Shown: positions 11,219 to 22,900 of the stretch, one piece after another
Layout of the letters: each line of letters opens with the position of its first letter
How positions within the stretch are numbered: position 1 is the first letter of the stretch
DNA from: Meandrina meandrites
Lineage: Eukaryota; Cnidaria; Anthozoa; Scleractinia; Meandrinidae
Assembly (NCBI GenBank): GCA_963693305.1
Contig: OY855904.1
Location: forward strand, 41,881,304-41,945,303
DNA length: 64,000 nucleotides
Direction: 5' to 3'
Position numbers and translations under genes: made by a program
The notes under the pieces: model-generated
Told to the model about the DNA's origin: nothing
The model's input: the letters and a program-made list of their open reading frames with translations, nothing else
Database searches by the model: none

Positions 11219-12649
11219 AACTAACCAACAAAAGGAAGGTTTTTGCAATTTTTTTAAAAAATCTGTAGGTAGGATTTCAAGCTACGTTACTATGCTAGAG
11301 TTAATTTAATATCGAAACTTTATTGGTCTTTCAAAACACCGGTCTTTCGTACATTGCCACAGGGAAGGAAATGGCAATGTCCAACTGACAAATATACCTT
11401 GTGCGCCAGCCTGAACCCAAGTCTGTTAAATCTGATTAAATTTAATAAGCGTAAATGGTCGAATTCGCTGGCACAAGTGGTTTTAATCATAACAACCGGT
11501 AAGTCAAAATGTTAAGCTTGTTTATAAACATCATTTTGAGATGGTCCGGGGATGGAGTCCGTAGGGGTGGCCCGTGGACCAGTCTGTTTTAAACAGTCCA
11601 TGTAGTGGAGGTCCACGGACTTGGGGGTCAGTGGTTTTGGGTCAACCGTTTGTTGGCTCCATGTTTCAGAACTTTTTTTTGTACTTCTTGAAATTGAACT
11701 CTGGACACTATATATACTAAAACAATTATTCGCCTTAGGCTCAGTGAACATTGGTGAATATATTTACAGTGCTTTAGCATGCACTTAAGCTTACGTAAAC
11801 GTGGAAATTCCCCAAATAATTTGTTCACTTCACCTTCAGCGAACAATATTATTATTGAATAATTTACACCTACAGGTAGCTTACATTCTACATCTAAGCA
11901 TAAGTACAAATTAACGTGAATTAACTGCAAAGAATGCCGTGAGATATATAACACTCAAATTACGTAAATTAATTACTCACCAATTGGCTCCTTCTTCGCT
12001 GCGATGCTTCAAAATAAACCAACTAGAGGTGCCCAAAACAGAACGCCAAATGCCAGCCTTTCTCGCCCAAATAAACGCATGAGACGTTGAAAACCCCAAC
12101 AAAGAGACATAGGACGTCAAAACTGTATTCCGCATATCCACAGCCAATAAATTACGGAAAATTTTCGCTGCACGTTTTCGCAAAAAACATCGTAATTGCC
12201 GCCATGTTTTTTTCGATGGGACTCTTGGCGCCAGATTTCACGCGGTCATAACCTAAGTTCCCGTATCCAAATTTTCAACTTCCGGTGACTGTCACTTCCT
12301 GCCGGAATCAGCTTCATCTTGTCCAACGACGGACAGTCAGAAAAGAGAAAAGAAAAATCAAAAAACTGCATGCAAGGGAAAATGTCCAAACAAATTTCAT
12401 GCCAGGAAAAACGCAAAGAAAATGCATTCATGCACAGAATGGGCCGCATTTTGATACTATACCAGAATTGTTTAAAAAATTCAAAGGCTACATATACAAC
12501 GTCAAAATATCAATATATAGCCTTCATATTTTTGAAACATTTTATCTTTCAAGCGAACATTATGTTAAACAAGCTAAGAATGTATTTTTTCACTATAAAA
12601 CAGCTACTTACCATTGGGAGCTCCCTCAGTAAATTACTTTGTAAATTAT
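11219..12649. other. Intergenic with foldback fragment, no gene recognised
   Basis: Contains a fragment related to the preceding foldback (ACTAAAACAATTATTCGCC near 11718, GAATAATTT near 11859) and a short self-complementary patch with GGTCCACGG/CCGTGGACC near 11570-11620. Short frames show no recognisable protein. Confidence 0.45.
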
Positions 12650-13190
12650 GTTCATCATTTTGAGTTCCCGCTTGTTCATCATTTTGAGTTCACGCTTGTT
12701 CGTCATTTTGATTCCCGGCTTATTCATCTTTTTAAGTTCGCGCCGGTTTATCCTTTTGAGTTCGCGCTTGTTCGTCACTTTGACTTCCCGCGTATAATTT
12801 ATATATCATTTTGAGATCCCGCTTGTTCGTCATTTTCAGTTCCCGCTTGTTCGTCATTTTCAGTTCCCGCTTGTTCATCATTTTAAGTTCCCTCTTGTTC
12901 ACCCTTTTGAGTTCCCGCTTGTTCATCATTTTAAGTTCTCGCTTGTTCATCATTTTGAGTTGGCGCTTGTTCATCCGATTTTGAGTTCCCGCCTGTTCGT
13001 CATTTTGAGTTCCCGCATGTTCGCCATTTGCAGTTCCTGCTTGTTCATCATTTTGAGTTCCCGCTTGTTCGTCATTTTGAGTTCCCGCTTGTTCATCATT
13101 TTGAATTCCCGCTTGTTCGTCATTTTGAGTTCACGCCTGTTCGTCATTTTGAGTGCTTGCTTTGCATTTTGAGTTCCCGCTTGTTCGTCA
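12650..13190. repeat. 24-bp minisatellite
   Basis: About 22 imperfect tandem copies of a 24-bp unit, GTTCGTCATTTTGAGTTCCC plus GCTT. One or two stray copies lie near 13279-13300. Since 24 is a multiple of three, both strands stay open and give repetitive eight-residue peptides; these are not treated as genes. Confidence 0.9.
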
Positions 13191-14927
13191 TTCATCCTCG
13201 GAGACCCAGGGGTAGTTAGTTGGAGGAAAACGAAGTAAACCGGGCAGAAACCGTTGAGCCGAAAATTTTCATTTTTTGTTTTGAGTTCTTGCTTGTTCAT
13301 ATTTTTTTAGTAATCAATATTAGCCTTTCTTATTTTTTACTAGAATTTTTGAACAGCGAGCTGCATGGTCAGGGTTTTCATGAAACAAGCAGATATAAAA
13401 GTTAACAACTCTGAGGCCTATTTCATAAAGTAAGGAAAACATTTTCTTCAGGTTTTGAAAACATGAACATTTTTGTAAAAATTCGAACATTTTTACAAAG
13501 AATGGAAAAAATCAAAGCCAAAAAGTTCGACTAAAAATTCGGACTAACTAAATAGTTTCGGTCCACCTTAGATTGTAATTATTAATTGTATTAGATCTGA
13601 TAAATGTAATCATCATTCAAAACTTTAAATGTATTAATTGTACAGCTTGATTTCAATTTGAAACACAAATTATACTTTATACTCTACACTAATTTTTTGT
13701 CCTCGTACAATTTTTTTTTCGAGTGTACCAGTAAACATATGCAATTAGCACAGAAAAAACAAACTGAAAAGCGTTATTCCCGTGCGGATTTGAACCAATC
13801 AGAGTTCACCTCTTGGTCGAAGGCGTGCGTGCCGCAGTTGGCACCCAGTTTAAATTAGTTATGCAGATCCTACATGCTGAGACGAAACGAAGAAGTCGCC
13901 TAGCCAAAACCAAATCCAGAAGCTTGTTCTTTTTTGGCAGTTTCAAGACTTTAATTTCTCTACTAATCCACGTTGAAGCACAGAGAATAATAGCCTCTGG
14001 AGCTATGACTTGGTAAGTAAGCGTGCAAGAAAATATTTTAGTGTCAATTCGGAAGAATCAAATTATCGTTACATGGACATTTCTTTGAGATTTCAACTCA
14101 GTTTTGAACTAAACGTTTTGTTTCATTGAGATGTTCTTGTCTTTAATAAGCCGGTTTGTTCTCTTCAATTTACAGGCTTGCTGCCGAAGCAGTTACAGCG
14201 CTCCGACCGAACAAAAAAAAAATGTGTATTCCAAACATGCTCCGTGAAATAATCATATCATGACGGTGAAATGTGGACATTTCTCCAGATGAAAAGCCAG
14301 TTTCTTGTGGAGGTATGCTTCTTTTTTGTTTATTTGTATTAGATGTTGTTTGTTATATTTCCTTCGGCTTGGTTGTACGTAATTTTCAAAACGTTTTACT
14401 CAGATTTGCCCGGCCTTCGCATTTTTGATTTGAAAATTAATTTATTAAAACTGTAGTGTAATAAATAAAAATTAGTGTGGACGGCCGACTATTCATAATG
14501 TATGAAGTAGTTTTACTGCACTGCTGTGTGCTCTCTTACTGGAAAATAAACCTGAAATAGTATTTAAAATGAGTGGGTAAAAATGTTACTTTTTAATACA
14601 ACTGAATACTTAATTATGCATACAAAGAATAGCTGTATGTGTAATTAACTACAAGCCTTAACTAAAATCTTGACAATATTTCAGCTTGGAGAGTGATTAT
14701 TGACTCTAAGTCTTTGTTATTATTTTTCAAGGTTCTGTGTGGTTCCTCCTGGCCTATTCAAGCAGTTCGACCATTGAGCCGAGTCGGCAGTCCATACCAG
14801 TCCAGCACTTCCAAACGTCATCACCCAATGGTCTCAGCATCTCCTTGGCAACGAGACAAGAGTTCTTCTTGGTAGTGGTTAGTGCGATTCCTTGTGGGTA
14901 GGGTAGGGAGGGTAAATGACTAGAGCC
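13191..14927. other. Intergenic, no gene recognised
   Basis: AT-rich DNA with only short frames. A B-box-like GGTTCAAATCC lies on the minus strand at 13786-13796 without a convincing tRNA fold. Confidence 0.4.
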
Positions 14928-15308
14928 CTGGATGAACCTTACTTTCGGCTAATGTTCGGATTGTGTTCGGCCAACGAAAACTGATTCGGAATTCGGCTTA
15001 ATTAATTTATATAGTTAGTTAGCTCTGGGTGGTCGGGTTTGGGCCTCCCTTTCCCTTTCTTGGGTTTCATAATTCGGCATTCGAATATTTTATTCGGTAA
15101 ATTATTCGATATCGTTTCTAATTCGGCAAAGTTCGGCTTCACTTCGGCTTTATTTCGACTTCACTTTTTTCCACGTCGGCTTCACATCACCTTCTGCGCC
15201 ATCTCCCGCTTAGTGCCGTTTTAAAACCGTTTTCTTTTCGAAGTTCCCTTTAATGACAGCACTATCACTGTTATTAACGGGAACTAATTCGGCTCAAGGT
15301 TCATCCAG
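14928..15308. mobile_element. Small MITE with CTGGATGAACCTT ends
   Basis: A perfect 13-bp inverted repeat, CTGGATGAACCTT at 14928-14940 and AAGGTTCATCCAG at 15296-15308, encloses 380 bp rich in TTCGGC motifs. No coding capacity and no clear target duplication. Confidence 0.6.
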
Positions 15309-16258
15309 ACAAATACAATTAATTAAATTAACTATAAAACGTAGGAAACTAGAGACTGACCGCTTAACACGCGAACGAAAACTGATTTGTTTTCTCCTGT
15401 CACGTTAAGTTGTCAGTTTTCTAGTTACAGGTAGCTAACTAGTGTAGGCTCGCAGATGCGAGTGTAGTTGAGCATTCAAGCAGTTAGCTGGGAATCTGGG
15501 ACAAAGCACACACCTTTACGACACTTGGCACAGGAAGCCTCCAAGATATTACCAATACGATGCAGCTTTCGGCAAGGCGCTCATCTATCTAGACAGTGAA
15601 GAGACAGAGAGCATAGCGCAGGGGGTTAGTTATAGTTCCCTGGGAGGCTTATCTCGCTTAGGGGCGGCGTTAACAACTAGATATATACATGTCTCTTTGT
15701 TAGCGTTGCCTTGTGGGACGAGTCTACTCAAGGAATCCGCTTGCATTGCACTTCGCAGGCGCAGGAAGATTAGACCGTCTACAAATTGTAGGCGTTGGTA
15801 GCCTTCACTTCCGGCGGAGCGACTGGAGCAGAGTGGATCAAGACGAGCAGACTTCATACGAAAAGTTGTGAAGACCTCTTAAGTTTAATTATAAGGCCTG
15901 GGCAAGAACACCAAAGATGGCACACAGCAGTAAGACAGTAATAGAGTAAATTAGATAGATAGATGCACCTTCGACGAACCAAGGAAATACGGGCATGTAG
16001 AAGAAGTAAAAAAACAATTGGACACACAGAGGAACAAGGCGAAAAGATGGCGACAACAGCATCTCATCACTCTTAATTGGCCAAAAGGCAAGAAAGTGTA
16101 GACAGTATATAAAGAATAATTTTAAGGGTAGTATGTGCCACACTGGTGAATATTGGTTTGCATTGGAACGGATTGATTGACTGACATACTGACCGAGCTC
16201 GCTTTATTTTTCCTTTCCAAGATAATTCTACCCATTTGTCATATATTCACTGACGTGG
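15309..16258. other. Intergenic, nothing recognised
   Basis: No supported gene or repeat was seen in this 0.95 kb. Confidence 0.4.
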
Positions 16259-16316
16259 TACGGTACATACTACAACAGTTATTCACTCTGAGGTCGGTGA
16301 ATAATTGTTAATTTAT
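16259..16316. repeat. Foldback fragment (ACAGTTATTCACTC family)
   Basis: ACAGTTATTCACTCTGAGG followed by TCGGTGAATAATTGTT forms a short palindrome and matches the second palindrome of the element at 10926-11218. Confidence 0.55.
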
Positions 16317-16368
16317 GAAATACATTCTTAAGGTAATATTTAGTCATATGGAAAATAATAACATGGAG

Positions 16369-16390
16369 GTTGTTGTTGTTGTTGTTGTTT
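16369..16390. repeat. GTT microsatellite
   Basis: Seven uninterrupted GTT units. Confidence 0.9.
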
Positions 16391-17260
16391 TTGCCGCGCG
16401 TGCGACACGCGTGGAAAGCGCGCGCGGATGAACACTGTATATCAGTGGAAAATAACGCGCACTCTTGGCCACAATGTTTGTTTCCTTTGCCACTCAAACT
16501 TTAATTGACTGCTTTGTACAAATCTTCATTAAATTTCTCCAGAGCTTACTGGCAATGGGAAATGGACACTGTGGACTGCAGTGCGGGTTGTATTCTGACG
16601 TTATGCAGCATAGCCTCGCTTCGGCTCGGTCAACGTTCGGTTCGGATCTTTTCGGAACACTTCGATTAGCGATCGGCTTTCGGAAACCGAAGAACTACAA
16701 CAAGGGCCTGGTATCGCGTTTTGCTCGATAGCAGGCCAATGCGAACCCCTCGCGATGAATGTCCGAGCAACCCTGCGTGTTCCACGAGCAGTGTCAAGTT
16801 TTATAGACACAGGAACATTCTTGGTTTCTCTGGGCTCAATTTTTCAAGTAGGAGCGCACCCCCCTCATGGATTAATTTAGGTCCTGTGGAATAATGTAAG
16901 CTTATGTATGTAGAAGCATTGTAACAGTCTGTAACAGTATCTCTAAATGTAAGCACAGTAGAGTAACTTTTTGACCAGTCTTTAGTGGCATATTTATCAA
17001 ACATTTTTGGTTTTCCAACACGTCTTGGATGTATCCGCGTAGGAGGCTCATACTAAAGATCTTGTTGTCTGAGGAAGCTCATTTTCGGGAGCAAAAACGG
17101 CTGGCGTAACACGAGACTTGGACAATAAAACTACTATGAGTAAACAGTGCATTTGTCATTGTTTAGTTGTTTAAATAATTAATTCTAACTTGTTGCAAGG
17201 TCGCTCATAACTACATTCATAAATCAACCTTAAGCCCTTTAGAAAGAGTTCTATGACGGT
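16391..17260. other. Intergenic, nothing recognised
   Basis: No gene, tRNA or clear repeat was recognised before the first satellite-type box. Confidence 0.4.
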
Positions 17261-17996
17261 AACTACTTTCGCTTGTCCACTTTCGGGGACGTCTTTTTTG
17301 GTCGTGGACCGATTTCTGAGCCACGTTGTACGCACACTTCTCTTATAAGAATACGCCCCAGAAAAAACGCTGCATGATTTGCAGTTGAATTGCGACGTGG
17401 CTAATTGTCCATTTTCGGAGACCTGGCGCGTTACTGCATCTGAACTATGACGTGCGCAGTCTATTTTCGGGGACCAAACGCATGATTGCATCTAAACCAC
17501 AACGTGCTCAATCGTCCATTTTCGGGGACCCAGCACGTTTCTGAATCTGAACTGCGGCGTGCCCAGTCGTCCATTTTTGGGTATGACGTGAGCCGTCCTA
17601 ACTTGTCCATTTTCGCGAACCTAGAGCATTTCAATTATTTAAACCTAGAGCATTTCAGTTATTTAAAAGTTCAGAAATGTATTGTAAAAACTAAAAAAAC
17701 GGCTGGAAAATAAAGATGGACGTTGTACAAAACCTTGACTGTGTATATTTTGTCGTATTTTGTGTCAATTTGTTCTAAATGCTATAAACAACTATTATAT
17801 CTATAACTATTTTAATTTTAACAATTTTGGACACAACCACATGACAATTTCATTTTTATTTTTTTTTCGTCTCTCTTTATGGCGGATTCTCTCGATCTCT
17901 TTCGAATTGCTCTTCGTAATTTATAATGGCGAGGTAAAGACTGCAAAATATTTATTATTTTATTTATTCCTGATTTTAGCAATTCAAACCTTAGCG

Positions 17997-18423
17997 TCCA
18001 TTTTCGGGGACGAACAGATACGCGAGGGTATGTGAGGTACATTTTCTTAATCCGGACGTGTCAACAACAATTTTTTACCCAACAACGTACGGACAAGATG
18101 TGCAAGGTCATCCATTTTCGGGGATGACTTAAACGAGACTCCAACTTTCGCGTCTTGTACGACTGGAATCGAAATACGCCAATCTTTGCCGGCAAGCGTG
18201 CAAGCGTAAAACGTGCACAATATGTCCACTTTCGGGGACAAACGAATTCTGACAACCAAGCTCTCGATAAATAGGAGAGACAGTGTTTACAGTCAACATC
18301 ATAAGCATGCCTCCATGGCGGAAGCGAACTACTTCACGCAGGTAAGTTACTAGCCACTAGAGACGGTTTTCACATATTTATACTACCTCAACATACATTT
18401 GTGATTATGTTTTCGGTTTTCAG
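17997..18423 (+). promoter_or_regulatory. Promoter/first-exon-like module, copy 1
   Basis: Three satellite-type boxes (near 17998, 18110 and 18225) precede an ATG in good context at 18315-18317, nine open codons and a consensus splice donor (CAG/GTAAGT, donor at 18342). A plausible acceptor TTTTCAG ends at 18423. Read in frame, the next exon meets a stop almost at once, so a protein is not supported. It may be a non-coding spliced transcript or a chance arrangement. A second copy lies at 19565-19945. Confidence 0.3.
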
Positions 18424-18720
18424 CACACATGAATGTGCGACCGTCTGTACAACCTTCCCGGATCCCACATTAACTGATCCTCTTCAATCGCGCACATCTT
18501 ACAGCATACAGAGGTTTCAGTATTTATTATCACTAACTCGTGTCGTAGTCACGTCTTTTCAGGTTTTTTCGATGTTGCCTCGATGAAGAGAAATAAGGCC
18601 AGAGGAAAAAAAAGACCATCAGCAGCCATGAAGGACGCATGAATCTCTCCCTATATGGTTGATTGTGAGTAGTACAAAGAGTTAATCTTCGTAGCAATCT
18701 GTAATTTTACCTTGAACAGA

Positions 18721-18780
18721 GGTTTTTTTCTTTTTTTCTTTTTTTTTTTTGGGGGGGGGGGGAGGGGGGTGGGGGGGGGA
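18721..18780. repeat. Poly-T/poly-G tract
   Basis: T-rich run to 18750, then about 30 nt of almost pure G (18751-18780). Able to form a G-quadruplex on the plus strand; also a likely place for assembly error. Confidence 0.9.
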
Positions 18781-19564
18781 GGTAACGCCTATTGTCTTGA
18801 TTTGCAAGAGAAGTTTTCGCAAGAGTTATATTAAAAGCAATACATAGGTCAACTCGAGAGCGACGAATGCCCAATAACTTTGGCAGCGTACGAAACATCG
18901 CAAAACCTCGACCGCCTCATTCTAAATTGTCAAATTTTGTGGTCTTGGCACAATTTTGCAAAAGAACTATGTCTTGAAGCGTCCATTTTCGGGAACAGCG
19001 CAGTTCTGCAAATAAACAGCTACATGCTAAATGTTGGCTAAATGTTACATTTTTGGGGACTTTTCTAGCTTTTACAGTCAAATGAATTACCATTTCGTAT
19101 TTATCCGCGTTAAAACTGCTCTGTGAATATCGTCTTTTTACATTTTGTGAAAGGGAAGGATTAGATGACGATAACAATTTTTTCTCGTCCACTTTCGGGG
19201 ACGTCTTTTCCGTTCATGGAACATTTACTGAGCCACGTTGCACGCTCAATTCGCTTATATGAATACGTTCGAGAAAAAAACGCCGAGTTGCAGTTGAATT
19301 GCGACGTGCTCAACCGTCCATTTTCGGGGACCTGGCGCGTTACTGCATCTGAACTGCGACGTGCACAATCGTCAATTTTCAGGGACCAAACGCATGATTA
19401 CATCTAAAGCGCGACTGCTCAATCGTCCATTTTCGGGGACCTGGCGCGTTTCTGCAAATGAATTGCTGCGTGCTTAATCGTCCATCTTCGAGGACCCAGT
19501 GCAATACTGCATATGAACTGCGACGTACTAGATAAGTGTTACTTATTTCAACAATTTAAACCTG

Positions 19565-19945
19565 GCGTCCATTTTCGGGGACGAGCAGAGTAGCTTTCTT
19601 AAACTAACAACGTGCGCACATAAAATGGAAGGTCAACCATTTTCGGGGATGACTTAAACGAGTTTGTCAACTTTCGCGTCCTGTTAGGCTGGAATTTTAA
19701 AACGTCAATCTTCATATCCACTTTCGGAGACAGAAGAATTCCAACAACCAAGCTCGTCGCTGCTTTACCTAAAAGATTAGAAGGAGAGACAATGGTAACG
19801 GTCGACACGTGAAGCATTTCAGTCCAGAGAGTGGAAGAAACTTGCATGACGCTGTCGAAAACGGAGGTAGGTAACTAGCCACCAGATATGGTGTTCACAT
19901 ATTTATACTACGTTAACATACGTTTGTAATTACGTTTTTGTTTTG
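19565..19945 (+). promoter_or_regulatory. Promoter/first-exon-like module, copy 2
   Basis: Diverged copy of 17997-18400. It keeps the order of boxes (near 19569, 19640 and 19720), the stretch GATGACTTAAACGAG, CCAACAACCAAGCTC and the downstream TAACTAGCCACCAGA and TTCACATATTTATACTAC. An ATG at 19845 and a GTAGGT donor-like site stand where copy 1 has its ATG and GTAAGT. The sequence between box and ATG is the least conserved part. Confidence 0.3.
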
Positions 19946-22900
19946 TACTACGCGACCTTTTTTAATAAGTCGTCCATTTTCGGGGACGTAGCATATTTCT
20001 ACAACTGAACTGTTGCACACTAAATTGTCCATTTTCGGGGACACCGCTTCAAATGAAAAGTGACGAGTTAAATCGTCCTTTTCGGAGACCTAGCAGATTT
20101 CAGCAAATAAACTGCAACGTATTAGATCGTCTTTATTCGGAACTTTGCACATTTCTACATTTGAACTATGACATGCTAAAACGTCCATTTTCGGGGGACA
20201 AAGCGTACTTCTACAAACAAATTGTGGCATAATGGTTAATCGTCCATTTTCGGGTGCCTTGCAGATTTCTTCAAATGGACAGTGACGTGTTAAATCATCC
20301 ATTTTCGGAGACCTAGAAGATTTCAGCAGTTTGACTGTGACGTATTAGATCGCCTATATTCTAAATCGTCCATCTCGGGGGCCAAGCTCATTCCTACAAA
20401 TCGACATGCTAAATAGTCCACCTTTGGGGACTTGGTGCGTTTTGCGACTTACCACATCATCCGTTTAGAGTCCTAGTGAAAAAATACCTGAAAAGCAGCA
20501 TTCCAATTTGTCCACTTTCGGGGGCCTTAAGCGCATTTCTACAAATGAACAACAATATACTGAATTGTCTATTTTCGGGGACAAATCGTGTTCCTGCAAA
20601 TGGACTGCAACATACCAAATCGTCCATTTTGGAGGCTTAAGGCATATTTACACCTGAACTGCATAATGCTTAAAATAGTCCATTTTCGGGGACGTCGCGC
20701 ATTTCTACAAATGGATCGCCTCATGCTAAATGGTCCATTTTTGGGGACGTAGCGAATTCCTCCATGCAAGTCAACTACTGTGATGCACGAAATCGTCCAT
20801 CCATAATCGTACATAAATTTCTCTAACGTAACTGTGGCTTGGTAAATCATCCATTTCTTCGTGGACATAGAACTCTTATGCAACTGAACTACGACATGAT
20901 GATAGCCATTTTTGGGGCGAACCTGTTTTAAAAATAAACTAGACATGCCAAATTACCAATATCGAGGGGTAACGCATATACGTTCTACAAGTACACTGGT
21001 AATGCTAAATCGTCTATTTTGGGTGATTAACCGCAGTTCTACAAATAAATTGGACATGCTAAATCTTCTAGTTTCGGGGACAAAGCGTATTTTGCAAATA
21101 AACTGGATAGGCTTAATAGTATATTTTCGGAGAGTAAGCACATTTGGACAAATAATCTTGATATGCTAAATCGTCCATTTTTGGAGACAAAGCGGATTTC
21201 TGCAAATAAATTGGACATGCTAAATCGTCCATTTTCTGGAACTAAGCGCATTTCTACAAATAAACTGGACATGCTCGATCGTCCATTTCTGGGGACAAAG
21301 CGCCGTTCTACAAATAAACTGGACGTGCTAAATCGTCCATTTTTGGGGACAAAGCGGATTTCTGTAAATAAATTGGACATGCTAAATCGTCCATTTTCGG
21401 GAACTAAGCGCATTTCTACAAATAAACTGGACATGCTCAATCGACCATTTCTGGGGACAAAGCGCCGTTCTACAAATAAACTGGACGTACTAAATCGTCC
21501 ATTTTTGGGGAAAACGGGCCGATCTACAAATAAACTGGACATGCTAAATCGTCCATTTTCGGGGACAAAGCGCAGTTCTACAAATAAACTGGACATGCTA
21601 AATCGTCCATTTTCGGGGACTAAGCGCAGTTCTACAAATAAAATGGACATGCTAAATCGTCCATTTTCGAGGACTAAGCGCAGTTCTACAAATAAACTGG
21701 ACATGCTAAATCGTCCATTTTCGGGGACAAAGTGCAGTTCTACAACTAAACTAGACATGCTAATTCGTCCATTTTCGGGGACAAAGTGCATTTCTACAAA
21801 TAAACTGGACATGCTAAATCGTCCATTTTTGGGGACAAAGCACATTTCTACAAAATAAACTGGACCTGCTAAATCGTCCATTTTCGGGGACAAAGTGCAT
21901 TTCTACAAATAAACTGGACATGCTAAAGCGTCCATTTTCGGGGACAAAGCGAAGTTCTACAAATAAACTGGACAAGCTAAATTGTCCATTTTCGGGGACA
22001 AAGCGGATTTCTGCAAATAAATTGGACATGCTAAATCGTCCCTTTTCTGGAACTAAGGGCATTTCTACAAATAAACTGGACATGCTAAATCGTCCATTTT
22101 CGGGGACAAAGTGCATTTCTACAAATAAACTGGACATGCTAAATCGTCCATTTTCCGGGACAAAGCGCATTTCTACAAAATAAACTGGACTTGCTAAATC
22201 GTCCATTTTCGGGGACAAAGGGCATTTCTACAAATAAACTGGACATGCTAAATCGTCCATTTTCGGGGACAAAGTGCAGTGCTACAACTAAACTAAACAT
22301 GCCAATTCGTCCATTTTCGGGGACAAAGTGCATTTCTACAAATAAACTGGACATGCTAAATCGTCCATTTTCGGGGACAAAGTGCATTTCTACAAATAAA
22401 CTGGACATGCTAAATCGTCCATTTTCGGGGACTAAGCGCATTCCTACAAAATAAACTGGACATGCTCAATCGTCCATTTTCGGGGACAAAGCGCAGTTCT
22501 ACAAATAAACTGGACATGCTCAATCGTCCATTTTCGAGGACTAAGCGCATTTACAAAATAAACTGGACATGCTAAATCGTCTATTTTTTGGCACAAAGAG
22601 CATTTCTAAAAATAAACTGGACATGTTAAATCGTCCATTTTCGGGGACAAAGCGCAGTTCTACAAATAAACTGGACATGCTAATTCGTCCATTTTCGGGG
22701 ACAAAGTGCATTTCTACAAATAAACTGGACATGCTAAATCGTCCATTTTCGGGGACAAAGTGCAGTTCTACAAATAAACTAGACATGCTAATTCGTCCAT
22801 TTTCGGGGACAAAGTGCATTTCTACAAATAAACTGGACATGCTAAATCGTCCATTTTCGGGGACTAAGCGCATTCCTACAAAATAAACTGGACATGCTAA

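Larger units (their letters stand above)
17261..20889. repeat. Diverged satellite copies with duplicated module
   Basis: The box GTCCATTTTCGGGGAC of the downstream satellite recurs here many times (for example near 17272, 17408, 17515, 17998, 18110, 18225, 19187, 19317, 19425, 19569, 19974, 20028, 20183, 20684). The intervening sequence has drifted strongly and the spacing is irregular (about 52 to more than 100 bp). This looks like the old edge of the array. It also holds a duplicated segment, 17264-18420 against 19181-19945, described separately. Confidence 0.8.

Noticed and set aside
12614..13300. Open frames in the 24-bp minisatellite
   Set aside because: Eight-residue repeats on both strands result from the 24-bp period.
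13786..13846. tRNA-like B box on the minus strand
   Set aside because: GGTTCAAATCC is present but the flanking T-stem does not pair and no clear A box or acceptor stem was found.
21039..21893. 284-codon open frame on the minus strand of the satellite
   Set aside because: It consists wholly of an 18-residue repeat created by the 54-bp monomer; a 231-codon frame is open on the other strand across the same DNA.
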